Shown here: positions 36,441 to 44,171 of the stretch, piece after piece
Numbering within the stretch: the stretch's first letter is position 1
Layout: each line of letters opens with the position of its first letter
Source: JAKAQB01 sp027320105
GTDB lineage: Bacteria; Actinomycetota; Acidimicrobiia; Acidimicrobiales; Palsa-688
Direction of reading: 5' to 3'
Assembly (NCBI GenBank): GCA_027320105.1
Contig: DAHVMA010000056.1
Span: forward strand, 1 to 64,000
Length of the DNA stretch: 64,000 nt
The notes under the pieces: model-generated
What the model saw: the letters and a program-made list of their open reading frames with translations, nothing else
Database searches by the model: none
Told to the model about the DNA's origin: nothing
Translations under genes and position numbers: made by a program

Positions 36441-38321
36441 CTACCGAGGCCCCGCTGCCAGGTCGCCGGCGGCGTCCATCAAAGCCAGGTGCACCGCTGT
36501 CGCCGGCAGGTTGCCCAGCAGCTCACGGCTCAGCGGGTCGGCGGCCGACGCGAGGATGCCGGTCGGGCCGGCGACGGCAAGCACGGCGTCCAGGCGTTGG
36601 TGCGCCTCCTCCCACCGGCCGAGGTGGGCGAGGGCCCTGACGGCCCACACCGACGCCAGCAGGTCGGGGCTGTCCGCACCGGCCCGGCCGTCGTCCACGC
36701 CCTCCGACAGGCGGTGGAGGAGCCCGCCGGCGCTCTGCCGCTCGAGGATCCGGTCGACGGTGGCGGCGACGATGGGGTGGCCGGCCGGCCAGGGTCCCTG
36801 CCACGCCACCCGCAGCAGTGCTGCGTCGGTGTCGTCGGGGCCGCCGGCATCCGCCACGCTGCGGCGCAGGCCGCCGTCGGGGCCGCCGGCACCCGCCACG
36901 CTGCGGCGCGGGCCGCCGTCGGGCGCAACCGCCTCGGCTTCGAGCCAGCTGAGCACCCGGCGGGCCTCCGCCCGCCACGTGGCGGCCGGCAGATCGAGCG
37001 GGTTGGCGGCGACGGCCCGGCGGGCGGCGGCGTCGAGGGCGACCCACGCCTGCACCGTGCTGGCCACCAGGGGCACCGGGCGGCCCGAGACGGCCCAGAC
37101 CCCGCCGTCGGGTTCCTGCCAGTGGTCGGCGACCCAGTCGGCGCCCGCGGCGAGGGCCAGTGCCGCTGCGGTGAGCGGTCCGGCTCCGCCGGCGCCCCAG
37201 GCGCCCCGCTGGCTCGCTGAGACGGCGAGGGCGACATCCCCGTGGACGTCGAGGTCGGGCGCGGTGCCGACCGGGGTGCCCGTCACGACGGGCTGGCTCC
37301 GGCGCCACCCCACCCAGGCCAGCTCCTCCAGCTCCGGGCGGGGATCGCCGCCGGGGGTGAGCGACGCCGGCCACGGTAGGGCGGTGCCCTCGATGGCCTC
37401 GCGCAGCCAGCGCTCAGCCGCCTCGGCGTCCTCGTTGAGCCCGGCGCGAGCCAGCGCCGCCGCCGCCGCGGCGGCGTCCCGCAGCCGTACGCCCCGGTCG
37501 TCAGCCGTGCGCTCACCACCCGCCCGGCGGGGCAGCGACGTCGTGCCGGCGCCCACCGGGCCGCCGGCCGGGCCGGTGAGGCTGCGGACGAGCAGCGCCG
37601 AGCGCGCCGTCGCAGCGCGGTGGGCTGGGGAGCCGGCGGCGACGAGCGGGGCGAGCCAGCTCTGCCACGCGACGACGGTGTCGTCGACCAGCCGGCGGGC
37701 GGCGCCGACCGACAGCGCCGGGGCGACCGAGCGGCGGTCGTCGACGGTGACGACCAGCGACTCACCGGGCTCGAGGCGGCGGACCCCCCGCCACCGGGGG
37801 CGGTTCCGGCCGAGCGGCGCCGGCGCGAAGTCCACACCTGCCCGCACCACCAGCGACCCCCACGCCACGCCCTCCGATGTGGCGTCCACCCGGCCGGAGC
37901 CAGCGCCCGGCAGCACCTCGACTTCGATCTCCACCGGACCGGCGAGCGCCGTTGCAACCCTGACGACGCGTCCCGCCGGGAGGATCCGGCCGGCCGACGT
38001 CCCCGCCCAGGCAAGGGCGTCGAGGACCTGCACCGCCTGCCCGGTACCAGTCCGCAGGACCGTCTCGGCCACGAGGGAATCGCCGACGTAGCGCTGCGAG
38101 CCGGGCGGCAGCTTCCGGCCGGAGCCGGTGCCCTCCCGGACGGGCCCGACCCTCACCGCAGCCCCGCCGGGGTCGAGCAACCGCCACAGCGCCGGCGGCC
38201 CGTCGAAGCTCGCCGGGCAGTACCAGTCGATGGTGCCGTCGGCGGCGACGAGGGCGCCTCGCACCCCGTCGGCGATCCATGCCCGGGCGGCGAGGGGGAC
38301 CCGGTCGGCGTCGGTCAGCAC
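36441..38321 (-). CDS. GH15-like (trehalase/glucoamylase-type) protein, probably degenerate
   Basis: A 626-residue protein. The N-terminal domain matches the GH15 family of actinobacterial trehalases (IADGVRGALVAADGTIDWYCP, FDGPPALWRLLD). The C-terminal alpha/alpha barrel is recognisable (RLRDAAAAAAALARAG, LDVHGDVALAV), but the usual NWDYRYCWLRD block reads TADDRGVRLRD and the barrel is Ala-rich. The catalytic glutamates cannot be placed with confidence. A 42-bp duplication adds 14 residues (AGGPDGGLRRSV-type units). It may be catalytically dead or regulatory. The nearest neighbour is greA. Confidence 0.72.
   Translation of the reverse strand: MLTDADRVPLAARAWIADGVRGALVAADGTIDWYCPASFDGPPALWRLLDPGGAAVRVGPVREGTGSGRKLPPGSQRYVGDSLVAETVLRTGTGQAVQVLDALAWAGTSAGRILPAGRVVRVATALAGPVEIEVEVLPGAGSGRVDATSEGVAWGSLVVRAGVDFAPAPLGRNRPRWRGVRRLEPGESLVVTVDDRRSVAPALSVGAARRLVDDTVVAWQSWLAPLVAAGSPAHRAATARSALLVRSLTGPAGGPVGAGTTSLPRRAGGERTADDRGVRLRDAAAAAAALARAGLNEDAEAAERWLREAIEGTALPWPASLTPGGDPRPELEELAWVGWRRSQPVVTGTPVGTAPDLDVHGDVALAVSASQRGAWGAGGAGPLTAAALALAAGADWVADHWQEPDGGVWAVSGRPVPLVASTVQAWVALDAAARRAVAANPLDLPAATWRAEARRVLSWLEAEAVAPDGGPRRSVAGAGGPDGGLRRSVADAGGPDDTDAALLRVAWQGPWPAGHPIVAATVDRILERQSAGGLLHRLSEGVDDGRAGADSPDLLASVWAVRALAHLGRWEEAHQRLDAVLAVAGPTGILASAADPLSRELLGNLPATAVHLALMDAAGDLAAGPR
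36835..36918. repeat. 42-bp in-frame tandem duplication inside the GH15-like gene
   Basis: Units 36835-36876 and 36877-36918 differ at two positions (T/C and A/G). They duplicate 14 residues without shifting the frame, at a surface-loop-like position near residue 475 of the protein. Confidence 0.9.
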
Positions 38322-38378
38322 GGGACCGGTGGCGGTTGCTCGGGCGCCGACTTCGACGGGCCAGGCTCAGAGTTGGGT

Positions 38379-38852
38379 TCAGACGCCGACTTCGACGACC
38401 TCCACCTCCAGCTGCCCGCTCGGAGCGTCGTAGGCGACCGTGTCACCCTTCCGCTTCCCGATCAGCGCCTGGCCGAGCGGCGAGTTGGGGGACACCACCG
38501 AAACCCCCTCGCGACGTTCCTCGATCGAGCCGATCAGGAACTGCTCGACGTCGTCGTCACCGGCGTAGCGCAGGGCGACCACGACGCCGGTGCGGACGGC
38601 GCCGTCGGAGGGGGCGGCGTCGGAGTCGACGATCTCGGCGCCGGCGAGCATGGCTCCCAGCTGGCGGATGCGCAGCTCCATCTTCCCCTGGCTGTCCTTG
38701 GCGGCGTGGTAGTCACCGTTCTCGGACAGGTCGCCGAGGGCGCGGGCCGCCTCGATGGCACGGGCGATCTCGACGCGTCCCCGGGTCCTCAGATCCTCGA
38801 GCTCCGCCTGGAGGCGCTCGTAGGTCTCGCGCGTCAGTTGCGTCTCGGCCAT
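38379..38852 (-). CDS. greA: Transcription elongation factor GreA
   Basis: Rescues backtracked RNA polymerase by stimulating transcript cleavage. The N-terminal coiled coil (residues 1-75) ends with the acidic tip GDLSENGDYHAAK, and the C-terminal domain carries SPLGQALIGKRKGDTV. Its 157 residues are typical. TAGCCT at 38861-38866 lies 8 bases before the ATG on the minus strand, suggesting a leaderless mRNA. It is divergent from the leuB leader region. Confidence 0.95.
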   Translation of the reverse strand: MAETQLTRETYERLQAELEDLRTRGRVEIARAIEAARALGDLSENGDYHAAKDSQGKMELRIRQLGAMLAGAEIVDSDAAPSDGAVRTGVVVALRYAGDDDVEQFLIGSIEERREGVSVVSPNSPLGQALIGKRKGDTVAYDAPSGQLEVEVVEVGV

Positions 38853-38860
38853 GAGGGCCG

Positions 38861-38866
38861 AGGCTA
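38861..38866 (-). promoter_or_regulatory. -10 box (TAGCCT) for greA
   Basis: TAGCCT reads on the minus strand 8 bases before the greA ATG. The same hexamer and spacing recur before fabD, and at 7 bases before the Phd antitoxin gene. Confidence 0.5.
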
Positions 38867-38878
38867 GTCGTCCGCCGG

Positions 38879-38908
38879 TTGACGCCGGCCCCGGGCATGA
38901 ACGACACT
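38879..38908 (+). promoter_or_regulatory. Promoter of the leuB-ilvE-cimA leader
   Basis: TTGACG (38879-38884), an 18-base spacer and GACACT (38903-38908) resemble -35 and -10 boxes. Transcription would begin about 6 bases later, at GTG 38915, the first codon of the proposed leader peptide. Confidence 0.5.
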
Positions 38909-38914
38909 GTGGGG

Positions 38915-38962
38915 GTGACCCCTGCCCAGCCCCATGTGATCCCGCAGGTATTCATCGTGTAG
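38915..38962 (+). CDS. Leader peptide of branched-chain amino acid attenuator (proposed)
   Basis: A 15-residue frame, MTPAQPHVIPQVFIV, starts at GTG 38915 and stops at TAG 38960-38962. It ends with a Val/Ile cluster (VIPQVFIV) directly before an 11-bp hairpin. Ribosome stalling on Val or Ile codons when charged tRNA is scarce could control which downstream hairpin forms, as in classical ilv/leu attenuation. An upstream in-frame ATG (38897) would lie before the proposed transcription start. It stands upstream of leuB, ilvE and cimA, the expected targets. This is an inference from layout. Confidence 0.5.
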   Translation: MTPAQPHVIPQVFIV

Positions 38963-39044
38963 CACACCGGCGCTCCGCCGGTGTGCCTGCCGACCGTCCC
39001 CGAGGGGGCGGTCGTCGTCTGTCCGGGCCCTTCCCCGCCCGGCT
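38962..39044 (+). promoter_or_regulatory. Attenuator-like hairpins upstream of leuB
   Basis: Three stem-loops follow the leader stop codon: a perfect 11-bp stem GCACACCGGCG/CGCCGGTGTGC with a 3-base loop (38962-38986), a 10-bp stem with one bulged T, CGACCG-T-CCCC/GGGGCGGTCG (38991-39014), and a 6-bp stem CCGGGC/GCCCGG (39025-39044). No long T-run follows, as is usual in GC-rich actinobacteria. Confidence 0.55.
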
Positions 39045-39060
39045 CCCCGCCCACCCCCCA

Positions 39061-39088
39061 GGTGAACGACCCGAGGTGAACGACCCGA
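39061..39088 (+). repeat. Two 14-bp tandem repeats before leuB
   Basis: GGTGAACGACCCGA is repeated exactly at 39061-39074 and 39075-39088, immediately upstream of the leuB start. It may affect translation initiation, because a third partial copy (AGTGAGC) supplies the start region. Confidence 0.8.
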
Positions 39089-39095
39089 AGTGAGC

Positions 39096-40100
39096 ATGGT
39101 GAGCACCCACCGCATCGCAGTCATCCCCGGCGACGGCATCGGCACCGAGGTCGTCCCCGTAGCGCTGGATGTCGCCCGAGCCGCCGGCGCCGAGCTCGAG
39201 ACCGTCGAGTACGACCTCGGCGGGCGGCGCTACCTGGCCACCGGCGAGGTGCTGCCTCCAAGCGTCCTCGAGGAGCTGAGGGGCTTCGACGCCATCCTGC
39301 TCGGCGCCATCGGCACGCCTGAGGTCCCGCCCGGGGTGCTCGAGCGGGGGCTCCTGCTGCGGCTGCGCTTCGCCCTCGACCTCTACGTCAACCTGCGGCC
39401 GTTCCGTGCCGACGCCGCTGCCGGCTCCGGTGAGCAGCTCGACGTGGCCGTCGTGCGCGAGAACACCGAGGGCACCTACGCCGGCGAGGGCGGCTTCCTG
39501 CGCAAGGGCACCCCGGCAGAGGTCGCCACCCAGGGGTCGGTCAACACGCGCTTCGGGGTGGAGCGCTGCGTGCGCTTCGCCTTCGAGCTGGCCCGCAGCC
39601 GGGCTCGCCACCACCTCACGCTGGTCCACAAGACCAACGTGCTGTCCTTCGCCGGCGACCTGTGGCAGCGGACCTTCGACGATCTCGCCGCCCAACACCA
39701 CGACGTCACCACCGCCTACAACCATGTCGACGCCGCCTGCATCCACCTGGTGGCGTCTCCCTCGCGCTACGACGTCATCGTCACCGACAACCTCTTCGGC
39801 GACATCCTCACCGACCTCGCCGGCGCGGTCGCCGGCGGCATCGGGCGGGCAGCGTCGGCCAACCTCAACCCGGAGCGCAACGGGCCGTCGCTCTTCGAGC
39901 CGGTGCACGGTTCGGCCCCGGACATAGCCGGCAGCGGCACCGCCGACCCGACCGCCGCAGTCGTGTCGGCGGCGATGATGCTCGACTTCCTCGGCGACAC
40001 CGACGTCGCGGCGCGCATCACCAAAGCAGTGGAGAGCACGCCGGCCCAACCAGGCCGCTCCACGAGCGAGACCGGCGCCGCCATCACCCGACGGCTGTAG
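39096..40100 (+). CDS. leuB: 3-isopropylmalate dehydrogenase
   Basis: NAD-dependent oxidative decarboxylation in leucine synthesis; with citramalate-derived substrates it also serves isoleucine synthesis. The 334 residues match the short actinobacterial LeuB. Seen: IPGDGIGTEVV, VVRENTEGTYAG, HKTNVLSFAGDLW and TDNLFGDILTDLAGAVAGG with its metal aspartates. The start is set at ATG 39096; GTG 39090 and GTG 39099 are alternatives. It is the first enzyme gene after the proposed attenuator. Confidence 0.9.
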   Translation: MVSTHRIAVIPGDGIGTEVVPVALDVARAAGAELETVEYDLGGRRYLATGEVLPPSVLEELRGFDAILLGAIGTPEVPPGVLERGLLLRLRFALDLYVNLRPFRADAAAGSGEQLDVAVVRENTEGTYAGEGGFLRKGTPAEVATQGSVNTRFGVERCVRFAFELARSRARHHLTLVHKTNVLSFAGDLWQRTFDDLAAQHHDVTTAYNHVDAACIHLVASPSRYDVIVTDNLFGDILTDLAGAVAGGIGRAASANLNPERNGPSLFEPVHGSAPDIAGSGTADPTAAVVSAAMMLDFLGDTDVAARITKAVESTPAQPGRSTSETGAAITRRL

Positions 40101-40144
40101 AGCCCGAAGACCGTAGAGCCCGAAGACTGTAGAGAACGAAGAAA
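40097..40144 (+). repeat. Three 16-bp tandem repeats between leuB and ilvE
   Basis: GTAGAGCCCGAAGACC, GTAGAGCCCGAAGACT and GTAGAGAACGAAGAAA follow each other. The first contains the leuB stop codon (TAG 40098-40100). As between the E2 gene and lipB-lipA, the spacer was built by duplicating the end of the upstream gene. Confidence 0.85.
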
Positions 40145-40156
40145 GGCTGCAGCGAG

Positions 40157-41080
40157 ATGCCCATCACCCCCACAGAGAAGATCTGGATGGACGGCGAGCT
40201 CGTCGACTGGGACGACGCCCGCATCCACGTGCTCACCCACTCGCTGCACTACGGCTGCGGCGTCTTCGAGGGCATCCGGGCGTACGCCACCGACGAGGGC
40301 CCGGCGATCTTCCGCCTGCACGACCACGTCCGGCGGCTGTTCCGCTCGGCTCACATCTTCATGATCGACGTCCCCTTCAGCGACGAGGAGATCGTGACGG
40401 CCACCAAGCAGACGGTGGCGGTCAACGGGCTCGACCAGTGCTACATCCGGCCGCTCGTCTACCTCGGCTACGGGGAGATGGGCCTCAACCCGCTGCTCGC
40501 GCCGGTGCAGGTGTCGATCGCGGTGTGGCCGTGGGGCGCCTACCTCGGCGAGGAGGGGATGGCGCGCGGCGTGCGCATGAAGATCAGCTCCTGGCAGCGC
40601 CACGCTCCCAACGCCATCCCGCCGGCCGCCAAGGGCACGGGCATGTACATCAACAGCTCGATGGCCAAGATCGAGGCGATCAAGGCCGGCTACGACGAGG
40701 CCATCCTCCTGTCCCCGCAGGGGTACGTGTCGGAGTGCACCGGCGAGAACATCTTCGTCGTGCGGGGTGGGCGGATCGTCACGCCGCCGCTGTCGGCCGG
40801 CGCCCTGGAAGGCATCACCCAGGACACGGTGCTCACCCTCGCCCGGGACCTCGGCTACGAGGTCGGCACGGGGAACATCCTGCGCTCGGATCTGTACGTC
40901 GCCGACGAGGCGTTCATCACCGGCACAGCGGCGGAGCTCGTCCCGATCAGCTCGGTCGACGACCGCGACGTCGGGGACGGCAAGCCGGGGCCCATCACCA
41001 GGCGCCTCCAGGAGCTGTACGGGGAGGTCGTCCGCGCGAAGGTGGACCGCTACAAGGACTGGAACGAGCATGTCCGCTGA
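40157..41080 (+). CDS. ilvE: Branched-chain amino acid aminotransferase
   Basis: Class IV PLP transaminase of 307 residues for the last step of Leu, Ile and Val synthesis. Seen: WMDGELVDWDDARIHVLTHSLHYGCGVFEGIRAY near the start, the Schiff-base Lys in INSSMAKIEAIKAGYDEAI, and the cofactor Glu in GYVSECTGENIFVV. It lies between leuB and cimA. Its stop codon lies inside the left arm of a perfect 15-bp inverted repeat. Confidence 0.95.
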   Translation: MPITPTEKIWMDGELVDWDDARIHVLTHSLHYGCGVFEGIRAYATDEGPAIFRLHDHVRRLFRSAHIFMIDVPFSDEEIVTATKQTVAVNGLDQCYIRPLVYLGYGEMGLNPLLAPVQVSIAVWPWGAYLGEEGMARGVRMKISSWQRHAPNAIPPAAKGTGMYINSSMAKIEAIKAGYDEAILLSPQGYVSECTGENIFVVRGGRIVTPPLSAGALEGITQDTVLTLARDLGYEVGTGNILRSDLYVADEAFITGTAAELVPISSVDDRDVGDGKPGPITRRLQELYGEVVRAKVDRYKDWNEHVR

Positions 41081-41112
41081 CATGCGGGAGGTGCCCCCCC
41101 GCATGTCAGCGG
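41074..41112 (+). promoter_or_regulatory. Perfect 15-bp inverted repeat over the ilvE stop and cimA start
   Basis: Arms 41074-41088 (CCGCTGACATGCGGG) and 41098-41112 (its complement) enclose a 9-base loop. The ilvE stop is in the left arm, GGGAGG spans the arm end and loop, and cimA ATG 41103 is in the right arm. In RNA the start codon would be buried until ribosomes finishing ilvE open the stem. Confidence 0.75.
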
Positions 41113-42725
41113 GCGGCCACGGGCTGCCCCGGGAGCTGCCCGAGTCGGTCGACATCTACGACACGACCCTGCGCGACGGGTCGCAGCAGGAGGGTCTGTC
41201 GCTCACCGTCGACGACAAGCTGCGGGTTGCCGAGCAGCTCGACCACCTGGGCGTCGCCTACATCGAAGGTGGCTGGCCGGGAGCCAACCCCAAGGATGCC
41301 GAGTTCTTCCGCCGGGCCTCGGCCGGTGAGCTGCGGCTCCACCACGCCACGCTCGTGGCCTTTGGCTCGACCCGCAAGGCCGGTGGGCGGGCCGAGACCG
41401 ATCCGGTGCTCGCCGACCTGCTCGCCGCGGCCACACCGGTCGTATGCCTCGTGGCCAAGTCGGCGCGGTGGCACGTCACCGAGACCCTCCGCACCTCCCT
41501 CACCGAGGCGATCGACATGGTCGCCGACTCCGTTGCCTACCTCCGGTCGGAGGGGCGCCGGGTGTTCGTCGACGCCGAGCACTTCTTCGACGGTCACCGT
41601 GACCATCCCCGTTTCCCGCTGGACGTGCTGCTCGCCGCCGAGGAGGCCGGCGCCGAGGCGGTCGTGCTCTGCGACACCAACGGTGGCAGCCTCCCCTTTG
41701 AGGTCGAGGCGATCGTAGGGGCGGTCCGTGACCGCGTCGGCATCACCCTCGGCGGCCACTTCCACAACGACTCCGGGTGCGCCGTCGCCAACTCGCTGGC
41801 TGCGGTCCGCCAGGGTGCCACCCACGTGCAGGGCTGTGTCAACGGGTATGGCGAACGCACCGGCAACGCCGACCTCACCGCCGTCGTTCCGGACCTCACC
41901 GTGAAGATGGGAGTGGAGACGATCCCCCGCGAGCGGTTGGGCCGGCTCACCGCCGTCGCCCACCACATCGCCGAGGTGGTCAACGTCGCCCCCGACCCCC
42001 ACCAGCCCTTCGTCGGCGTGTCGGCTTTCGCCCACAAGGCCGGGCTGCACACCAGCGCGATCGCCCGACAGCCGGGGGCGTACGAGCACGTCGCCCCCGA
42101 GACGGTCGGCAACGGGACGAGGTTCGTGGTGTCGGAGATGGCGGGGCGTTCGACGGTCGCGCTGAAGGCGGAGGAGCTCGGCCTCCCCCTGCCCGAGGCG
42201 GTCCTCGGCGACGTGGTGGAGCGCCTCAAGCAGCTCGAGCACGGCGGGTTCCACTTCGAGGTGGCGGACGGCTCCCTCGAGTTGCTGCTGCGGCAGGCGG
42301 CGGGCTGGAAGCAGCCGTTCTTCCGGCTGGAGTCGCACCGGGTGATCACCGATCTCAGGGAGGACGGCAGCTTCGTCACCGAGGCCACCGTCAAGCTGCA
42401 CGTCGGCGACGAGCGGGTGCTCGCCACCGCCGAGGGGAACGGGCCGGTCAACGCCCTCGACGCCGCCCTGCGCAAGGCGATCGGCCCGACCCACCCGGCG
42501 CTGTCACACATCCACCTCACCGACTACAAGGTGCGGGTGCTCGACACGGCGCGCGGCACGGAGGCGGTTACACGGGTGCTCGTCGACAGCACGGACGGGG
42601 AGAGGACCTGGACGACGATAGGCGTGTCCCCCAACGTGATCGAGGCGTCGTGGGCGGCGCTCGAGGACTCGGTCGTGCTCGGGTTGCTGCACGCCGGCGA
42701 CGCCGACCAGGCTGGGCGGCCGTGA
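41103..42725 (+). CDS. cimA: (R)-citramalate synthase
   Basis: Condenses pyruvate and acetyl-CoA to citramalate, the entry to threonine-independent isoleucine synthesis. The 540 residues, DIYDTTLRDGSQQEG near the start, YIEGGWPGANPKDAEFF and the HxH metal motif in LGGHFHNDSGCAV mark the CimA class rather than LeuA. The C-terminal regulatory domain ends in TTIGVSPNVIEASWAALEDS. ATG 41103 is chosen because it lies closest to the homologous region; ATG 41070 and ATG 41082 are in-frame alternatives overlapping or abutting ilvE. Confidence 0.9.
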   Translation: MSAGGHGLPRELPESVDIYDTTLRDGSQQEGLSLTVDDKLRVAEQLDHLGVAYIEGGWPGANPKDAEFFRRASAGELRLHHATLVAFGSTRKAGGRAETDPVLADLLAAATPVVCLVAKSARWHVTETLRTSLTEAIDMVADSVAYLRSEGRRVFVDAEHFFDGHRDHPRFPLDVLLAAEEAGAEAVVLCDTNGGSLPFEVEAIVGAVRDRVGITLGGHFHNDSGCAVANSLAAVRQGATHVQGCVNGYGERTGNADLTAVVPDLTVKMGVETIPRERLGRLTAVAHHIAEVVNVAPDPHQPFVGVSAFAHKAGLHTSAIARQPGAYEHVAPETVGNGTRFVVSEMAGRSTVALKAEELGLPLPEAVLGDVVERLKQLEHGGFHFEVADGSLELLLRQAAGWKQPFFRLESHRVITDLREDGSFVTEATVKLHVGDERVLATAEGNGPVNALDAALRKAIGPTHPALSHIHLTDYKVRVLDTARGTEAVTRVLVDSTDGERTWTTIGVSPNVIEASWAALEDSVVLGLLHAGDADQAGRP

Positions 42726-43231
42726 CGCAACCGGACTACGTCCCGGTCCGGCCGAGCGATCGGGTCCGGCCCTCCGAGCGCCTCAACCTCCCGGGTGCCC
42801 GGCGCCAGGTTCGCCCCGGCGAGCTGCTCGAGCTGACGCCGCCGGTGGGTGACCGCTTGGGTGCCGCCGGCCCGGATCTCGGCTACGGCCTCAAGCTCGC
42901 CAAGCGCCTCGAGCCCCGCCTGACCGTCCCCGAAGCAGAGGACGTCCACGACGTCGTTGCCGGCTGCTTCGCGTGTGGCGCCCGCCGGGCGGCGACGTAC
43001 GGCCGGGCGCCCGTCATCTACGACTTCGAGTGGGCCTATACCCTGTGGGGGTATCTGGGGCAACCACCGGAAGACCTCGTCGCTGCCCGCGCCCCGGCGA
43101 TGCGAGGCGCCGCCCACGACTACTGGCACCAGCGGGCCGTGGCCGACGCCGTCGCCGCCGAGGCCATCCGCCTGACGCCGGCGCAGGTGGCCGAGCGCAT
43201 CGGCGAGTGGAGGAGCTTCCTAGACCTGTAG
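42722..43231 (+). CDS. Conserved hypothetical protein in the cimA operon
   Basis: A 169-residue protein I cannot name. It has a basic/proline-rich start (VPVRPSDRVRPSERLNLPG), a mid-region KLAKRLEPRLTVPEAEDVHDVVAGCFACGARRAATYGRAPVIYD split by a CxxC pair, and an aromatic helix EWAYTLWGYLG. It shows no signal peptide. GTG 42722 overlaps the cimA stop (GTGA), so it is translated with the branched-chain operon. Its last 12 bases overlap the 3' end of convergent fabD. The CxxC pair might bind metal, though this is a guess. Confidence 0.7.
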   Translation: MTQPDYVPVRPSDRVRPSERLNLPGARRQVRPGELLELTPPVGDRLGAAGPDLGYGLKLAKRLEPRLTVPEAEDVHDVVAGCFACGARRAATYGRAPVIYDFEWAYTLWGYLGQPPEDLVAARAPAMRGAAHDYWHQRAVADAVAAEAIRLTPAQVAERIGEWRSFLDL

Positions 43232-44125
43232 CCGGGCGAGGTCGCCGGGAGCGTTGATCGTGACGCGCCGGGCGCCGTCGACGGTGCGCCTGACCATGCC
43301 CGACAGCTCGCCGCCCGGCCCGAGCTCGACGAAGGTGTCGGCTCCCAGGCTGCGCATGGTGAGCAACGACTCGCGCCAGCGGACCGGGGCGGACAGCTGC
43401 GTGGCGAGGAGCGAGGGAAAGTCCTCCCCGTGAGCCGCCCCGTCCACATTGGTCACGACCGACCTCGCGGCGGGCAGGAACGCCGCTGCGGCGATGGCGC
43501 GCTCCAAACGCTCCTGCGCTGCGGACATCAGCGGCGAGTGGAAGGCGCCGCCCACCGGAAGGGCCATGACCCGCTTGGCGCCGAGCTCCGCCGCCCTCCG
43601 GCCGGCGGCCGACACGCCATGGGCCGTGCCAGCGATGACGATCTGGCCCGGAGCGTTGTCGTTGGCGACCCATGCGCCGTCAACGTCCTCGCAGGCGCGG
43701 GCGACGAGCTGCGGTTCCAGGCCGAGCACGGCGGCCATGGTGCCCGGGCTCGCCTCGGCGGCGGCCTGCATCGCTTCGGCCCGCTCGACGACGAGGACGG
43801 CTGCGTCTTTTTCCGCGAGCACTCCCGCAGCGACCAGGGCGGTGTACTCCCCGAGGCTGTGGCCGGCGACGGCTGCCACTGCCCGCTCAGCGAGGCCGGC
43901 GGCGCGCGCCGCGTCCAGGATGACGAGCGACAGGGCGAAGGTGGCCGGCTGGGCGTTGCGCGTCTGGCGCAGCGTCTCGGCGTCCGCCTCGAGCAGCAGC
44001 CCGCCGACATCGCGCCCGGATGCCTCGCTGACACGCTCGACGACCGCCCACGAAGGATGGTCCCGCCAAGGCGCACCCATGCCGGCGCGCTGCGAACCCT
44101 GGCCGGGGAACAGGAGGGCGAGCAC
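43220..44125 (-). CDS. fabD: Malonyl-CoA:ACP transacylase
   Basis: Loads malonyl groups onto acyl carrier protein for fatty acid (or polyketide) synthesis. Seen: LLFPGQGSQRAGMG, the active-site Ser in AGHSLGEYTALV, Arg in VVERAEAMQ and the catalytic His in GGAFHSPLM. It has 301 residues. GTG 44125 has TAGCCT 8 bases upstream and no Shine-Dalgarno sequence. No fab operon partners follow. It diverges from an acyl-CoA dehydrogenase gene. Confidence 0.94.
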   Translation of the reverse strand: MLALLFPGQGSQRAGMGAPWRDHPSWAVVERVSEASGRDVGGLLLEADAETLRQTRNAQPATFALSLVILDAARAAGLAERAVAAVAGHSLGEYTALVAAGVLAEKDAAVLVVERAEAMQAAAEASPGTMAAVLGLEPQLVARACEDVDGAWVANDNAPGQIVIAGTAHGVSAAGRRAAELGAKRVMALPVGGAFHSPLMSAAQERLERAIAAAAFLPAARSVVTNVDGAAHGEDFPSLLATQLSAPVRWRESLLTMRSLGADTFVELGPGGELSGMVRRTVDGARRVTINAPGDLARLQV

Positions 44126-44133
44126 GGCCGGCC

Positions 44134-44139
44134 AGGCTA
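44134..44139 (-). promoter_or_regulatory. -10 box (TAGCCT) for fabD
   Basis: TAGCCT on the minus strand, 8 bases before the fabD GTG, identical in sequence and spacing to the greA box. Confidence 0.5.
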
Positions 44140-44171
44140 CGTCTGGCCGGGGTTGGCGCGAGAATCGACCC

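Noticed and set aside
38853..39095. T-box leader before leuB
   Set aside because: No T-box consensus, specifier loop or extended stem I could be found; a short leader peptide plus hairpins explains the region better.
43449..44171. Upstream extension of the acyl-CoA dehydrogenase frame
   Set aside because: The frame is open but antisense to fabD; the dehydrogenase homology starts just after ATG 44172.
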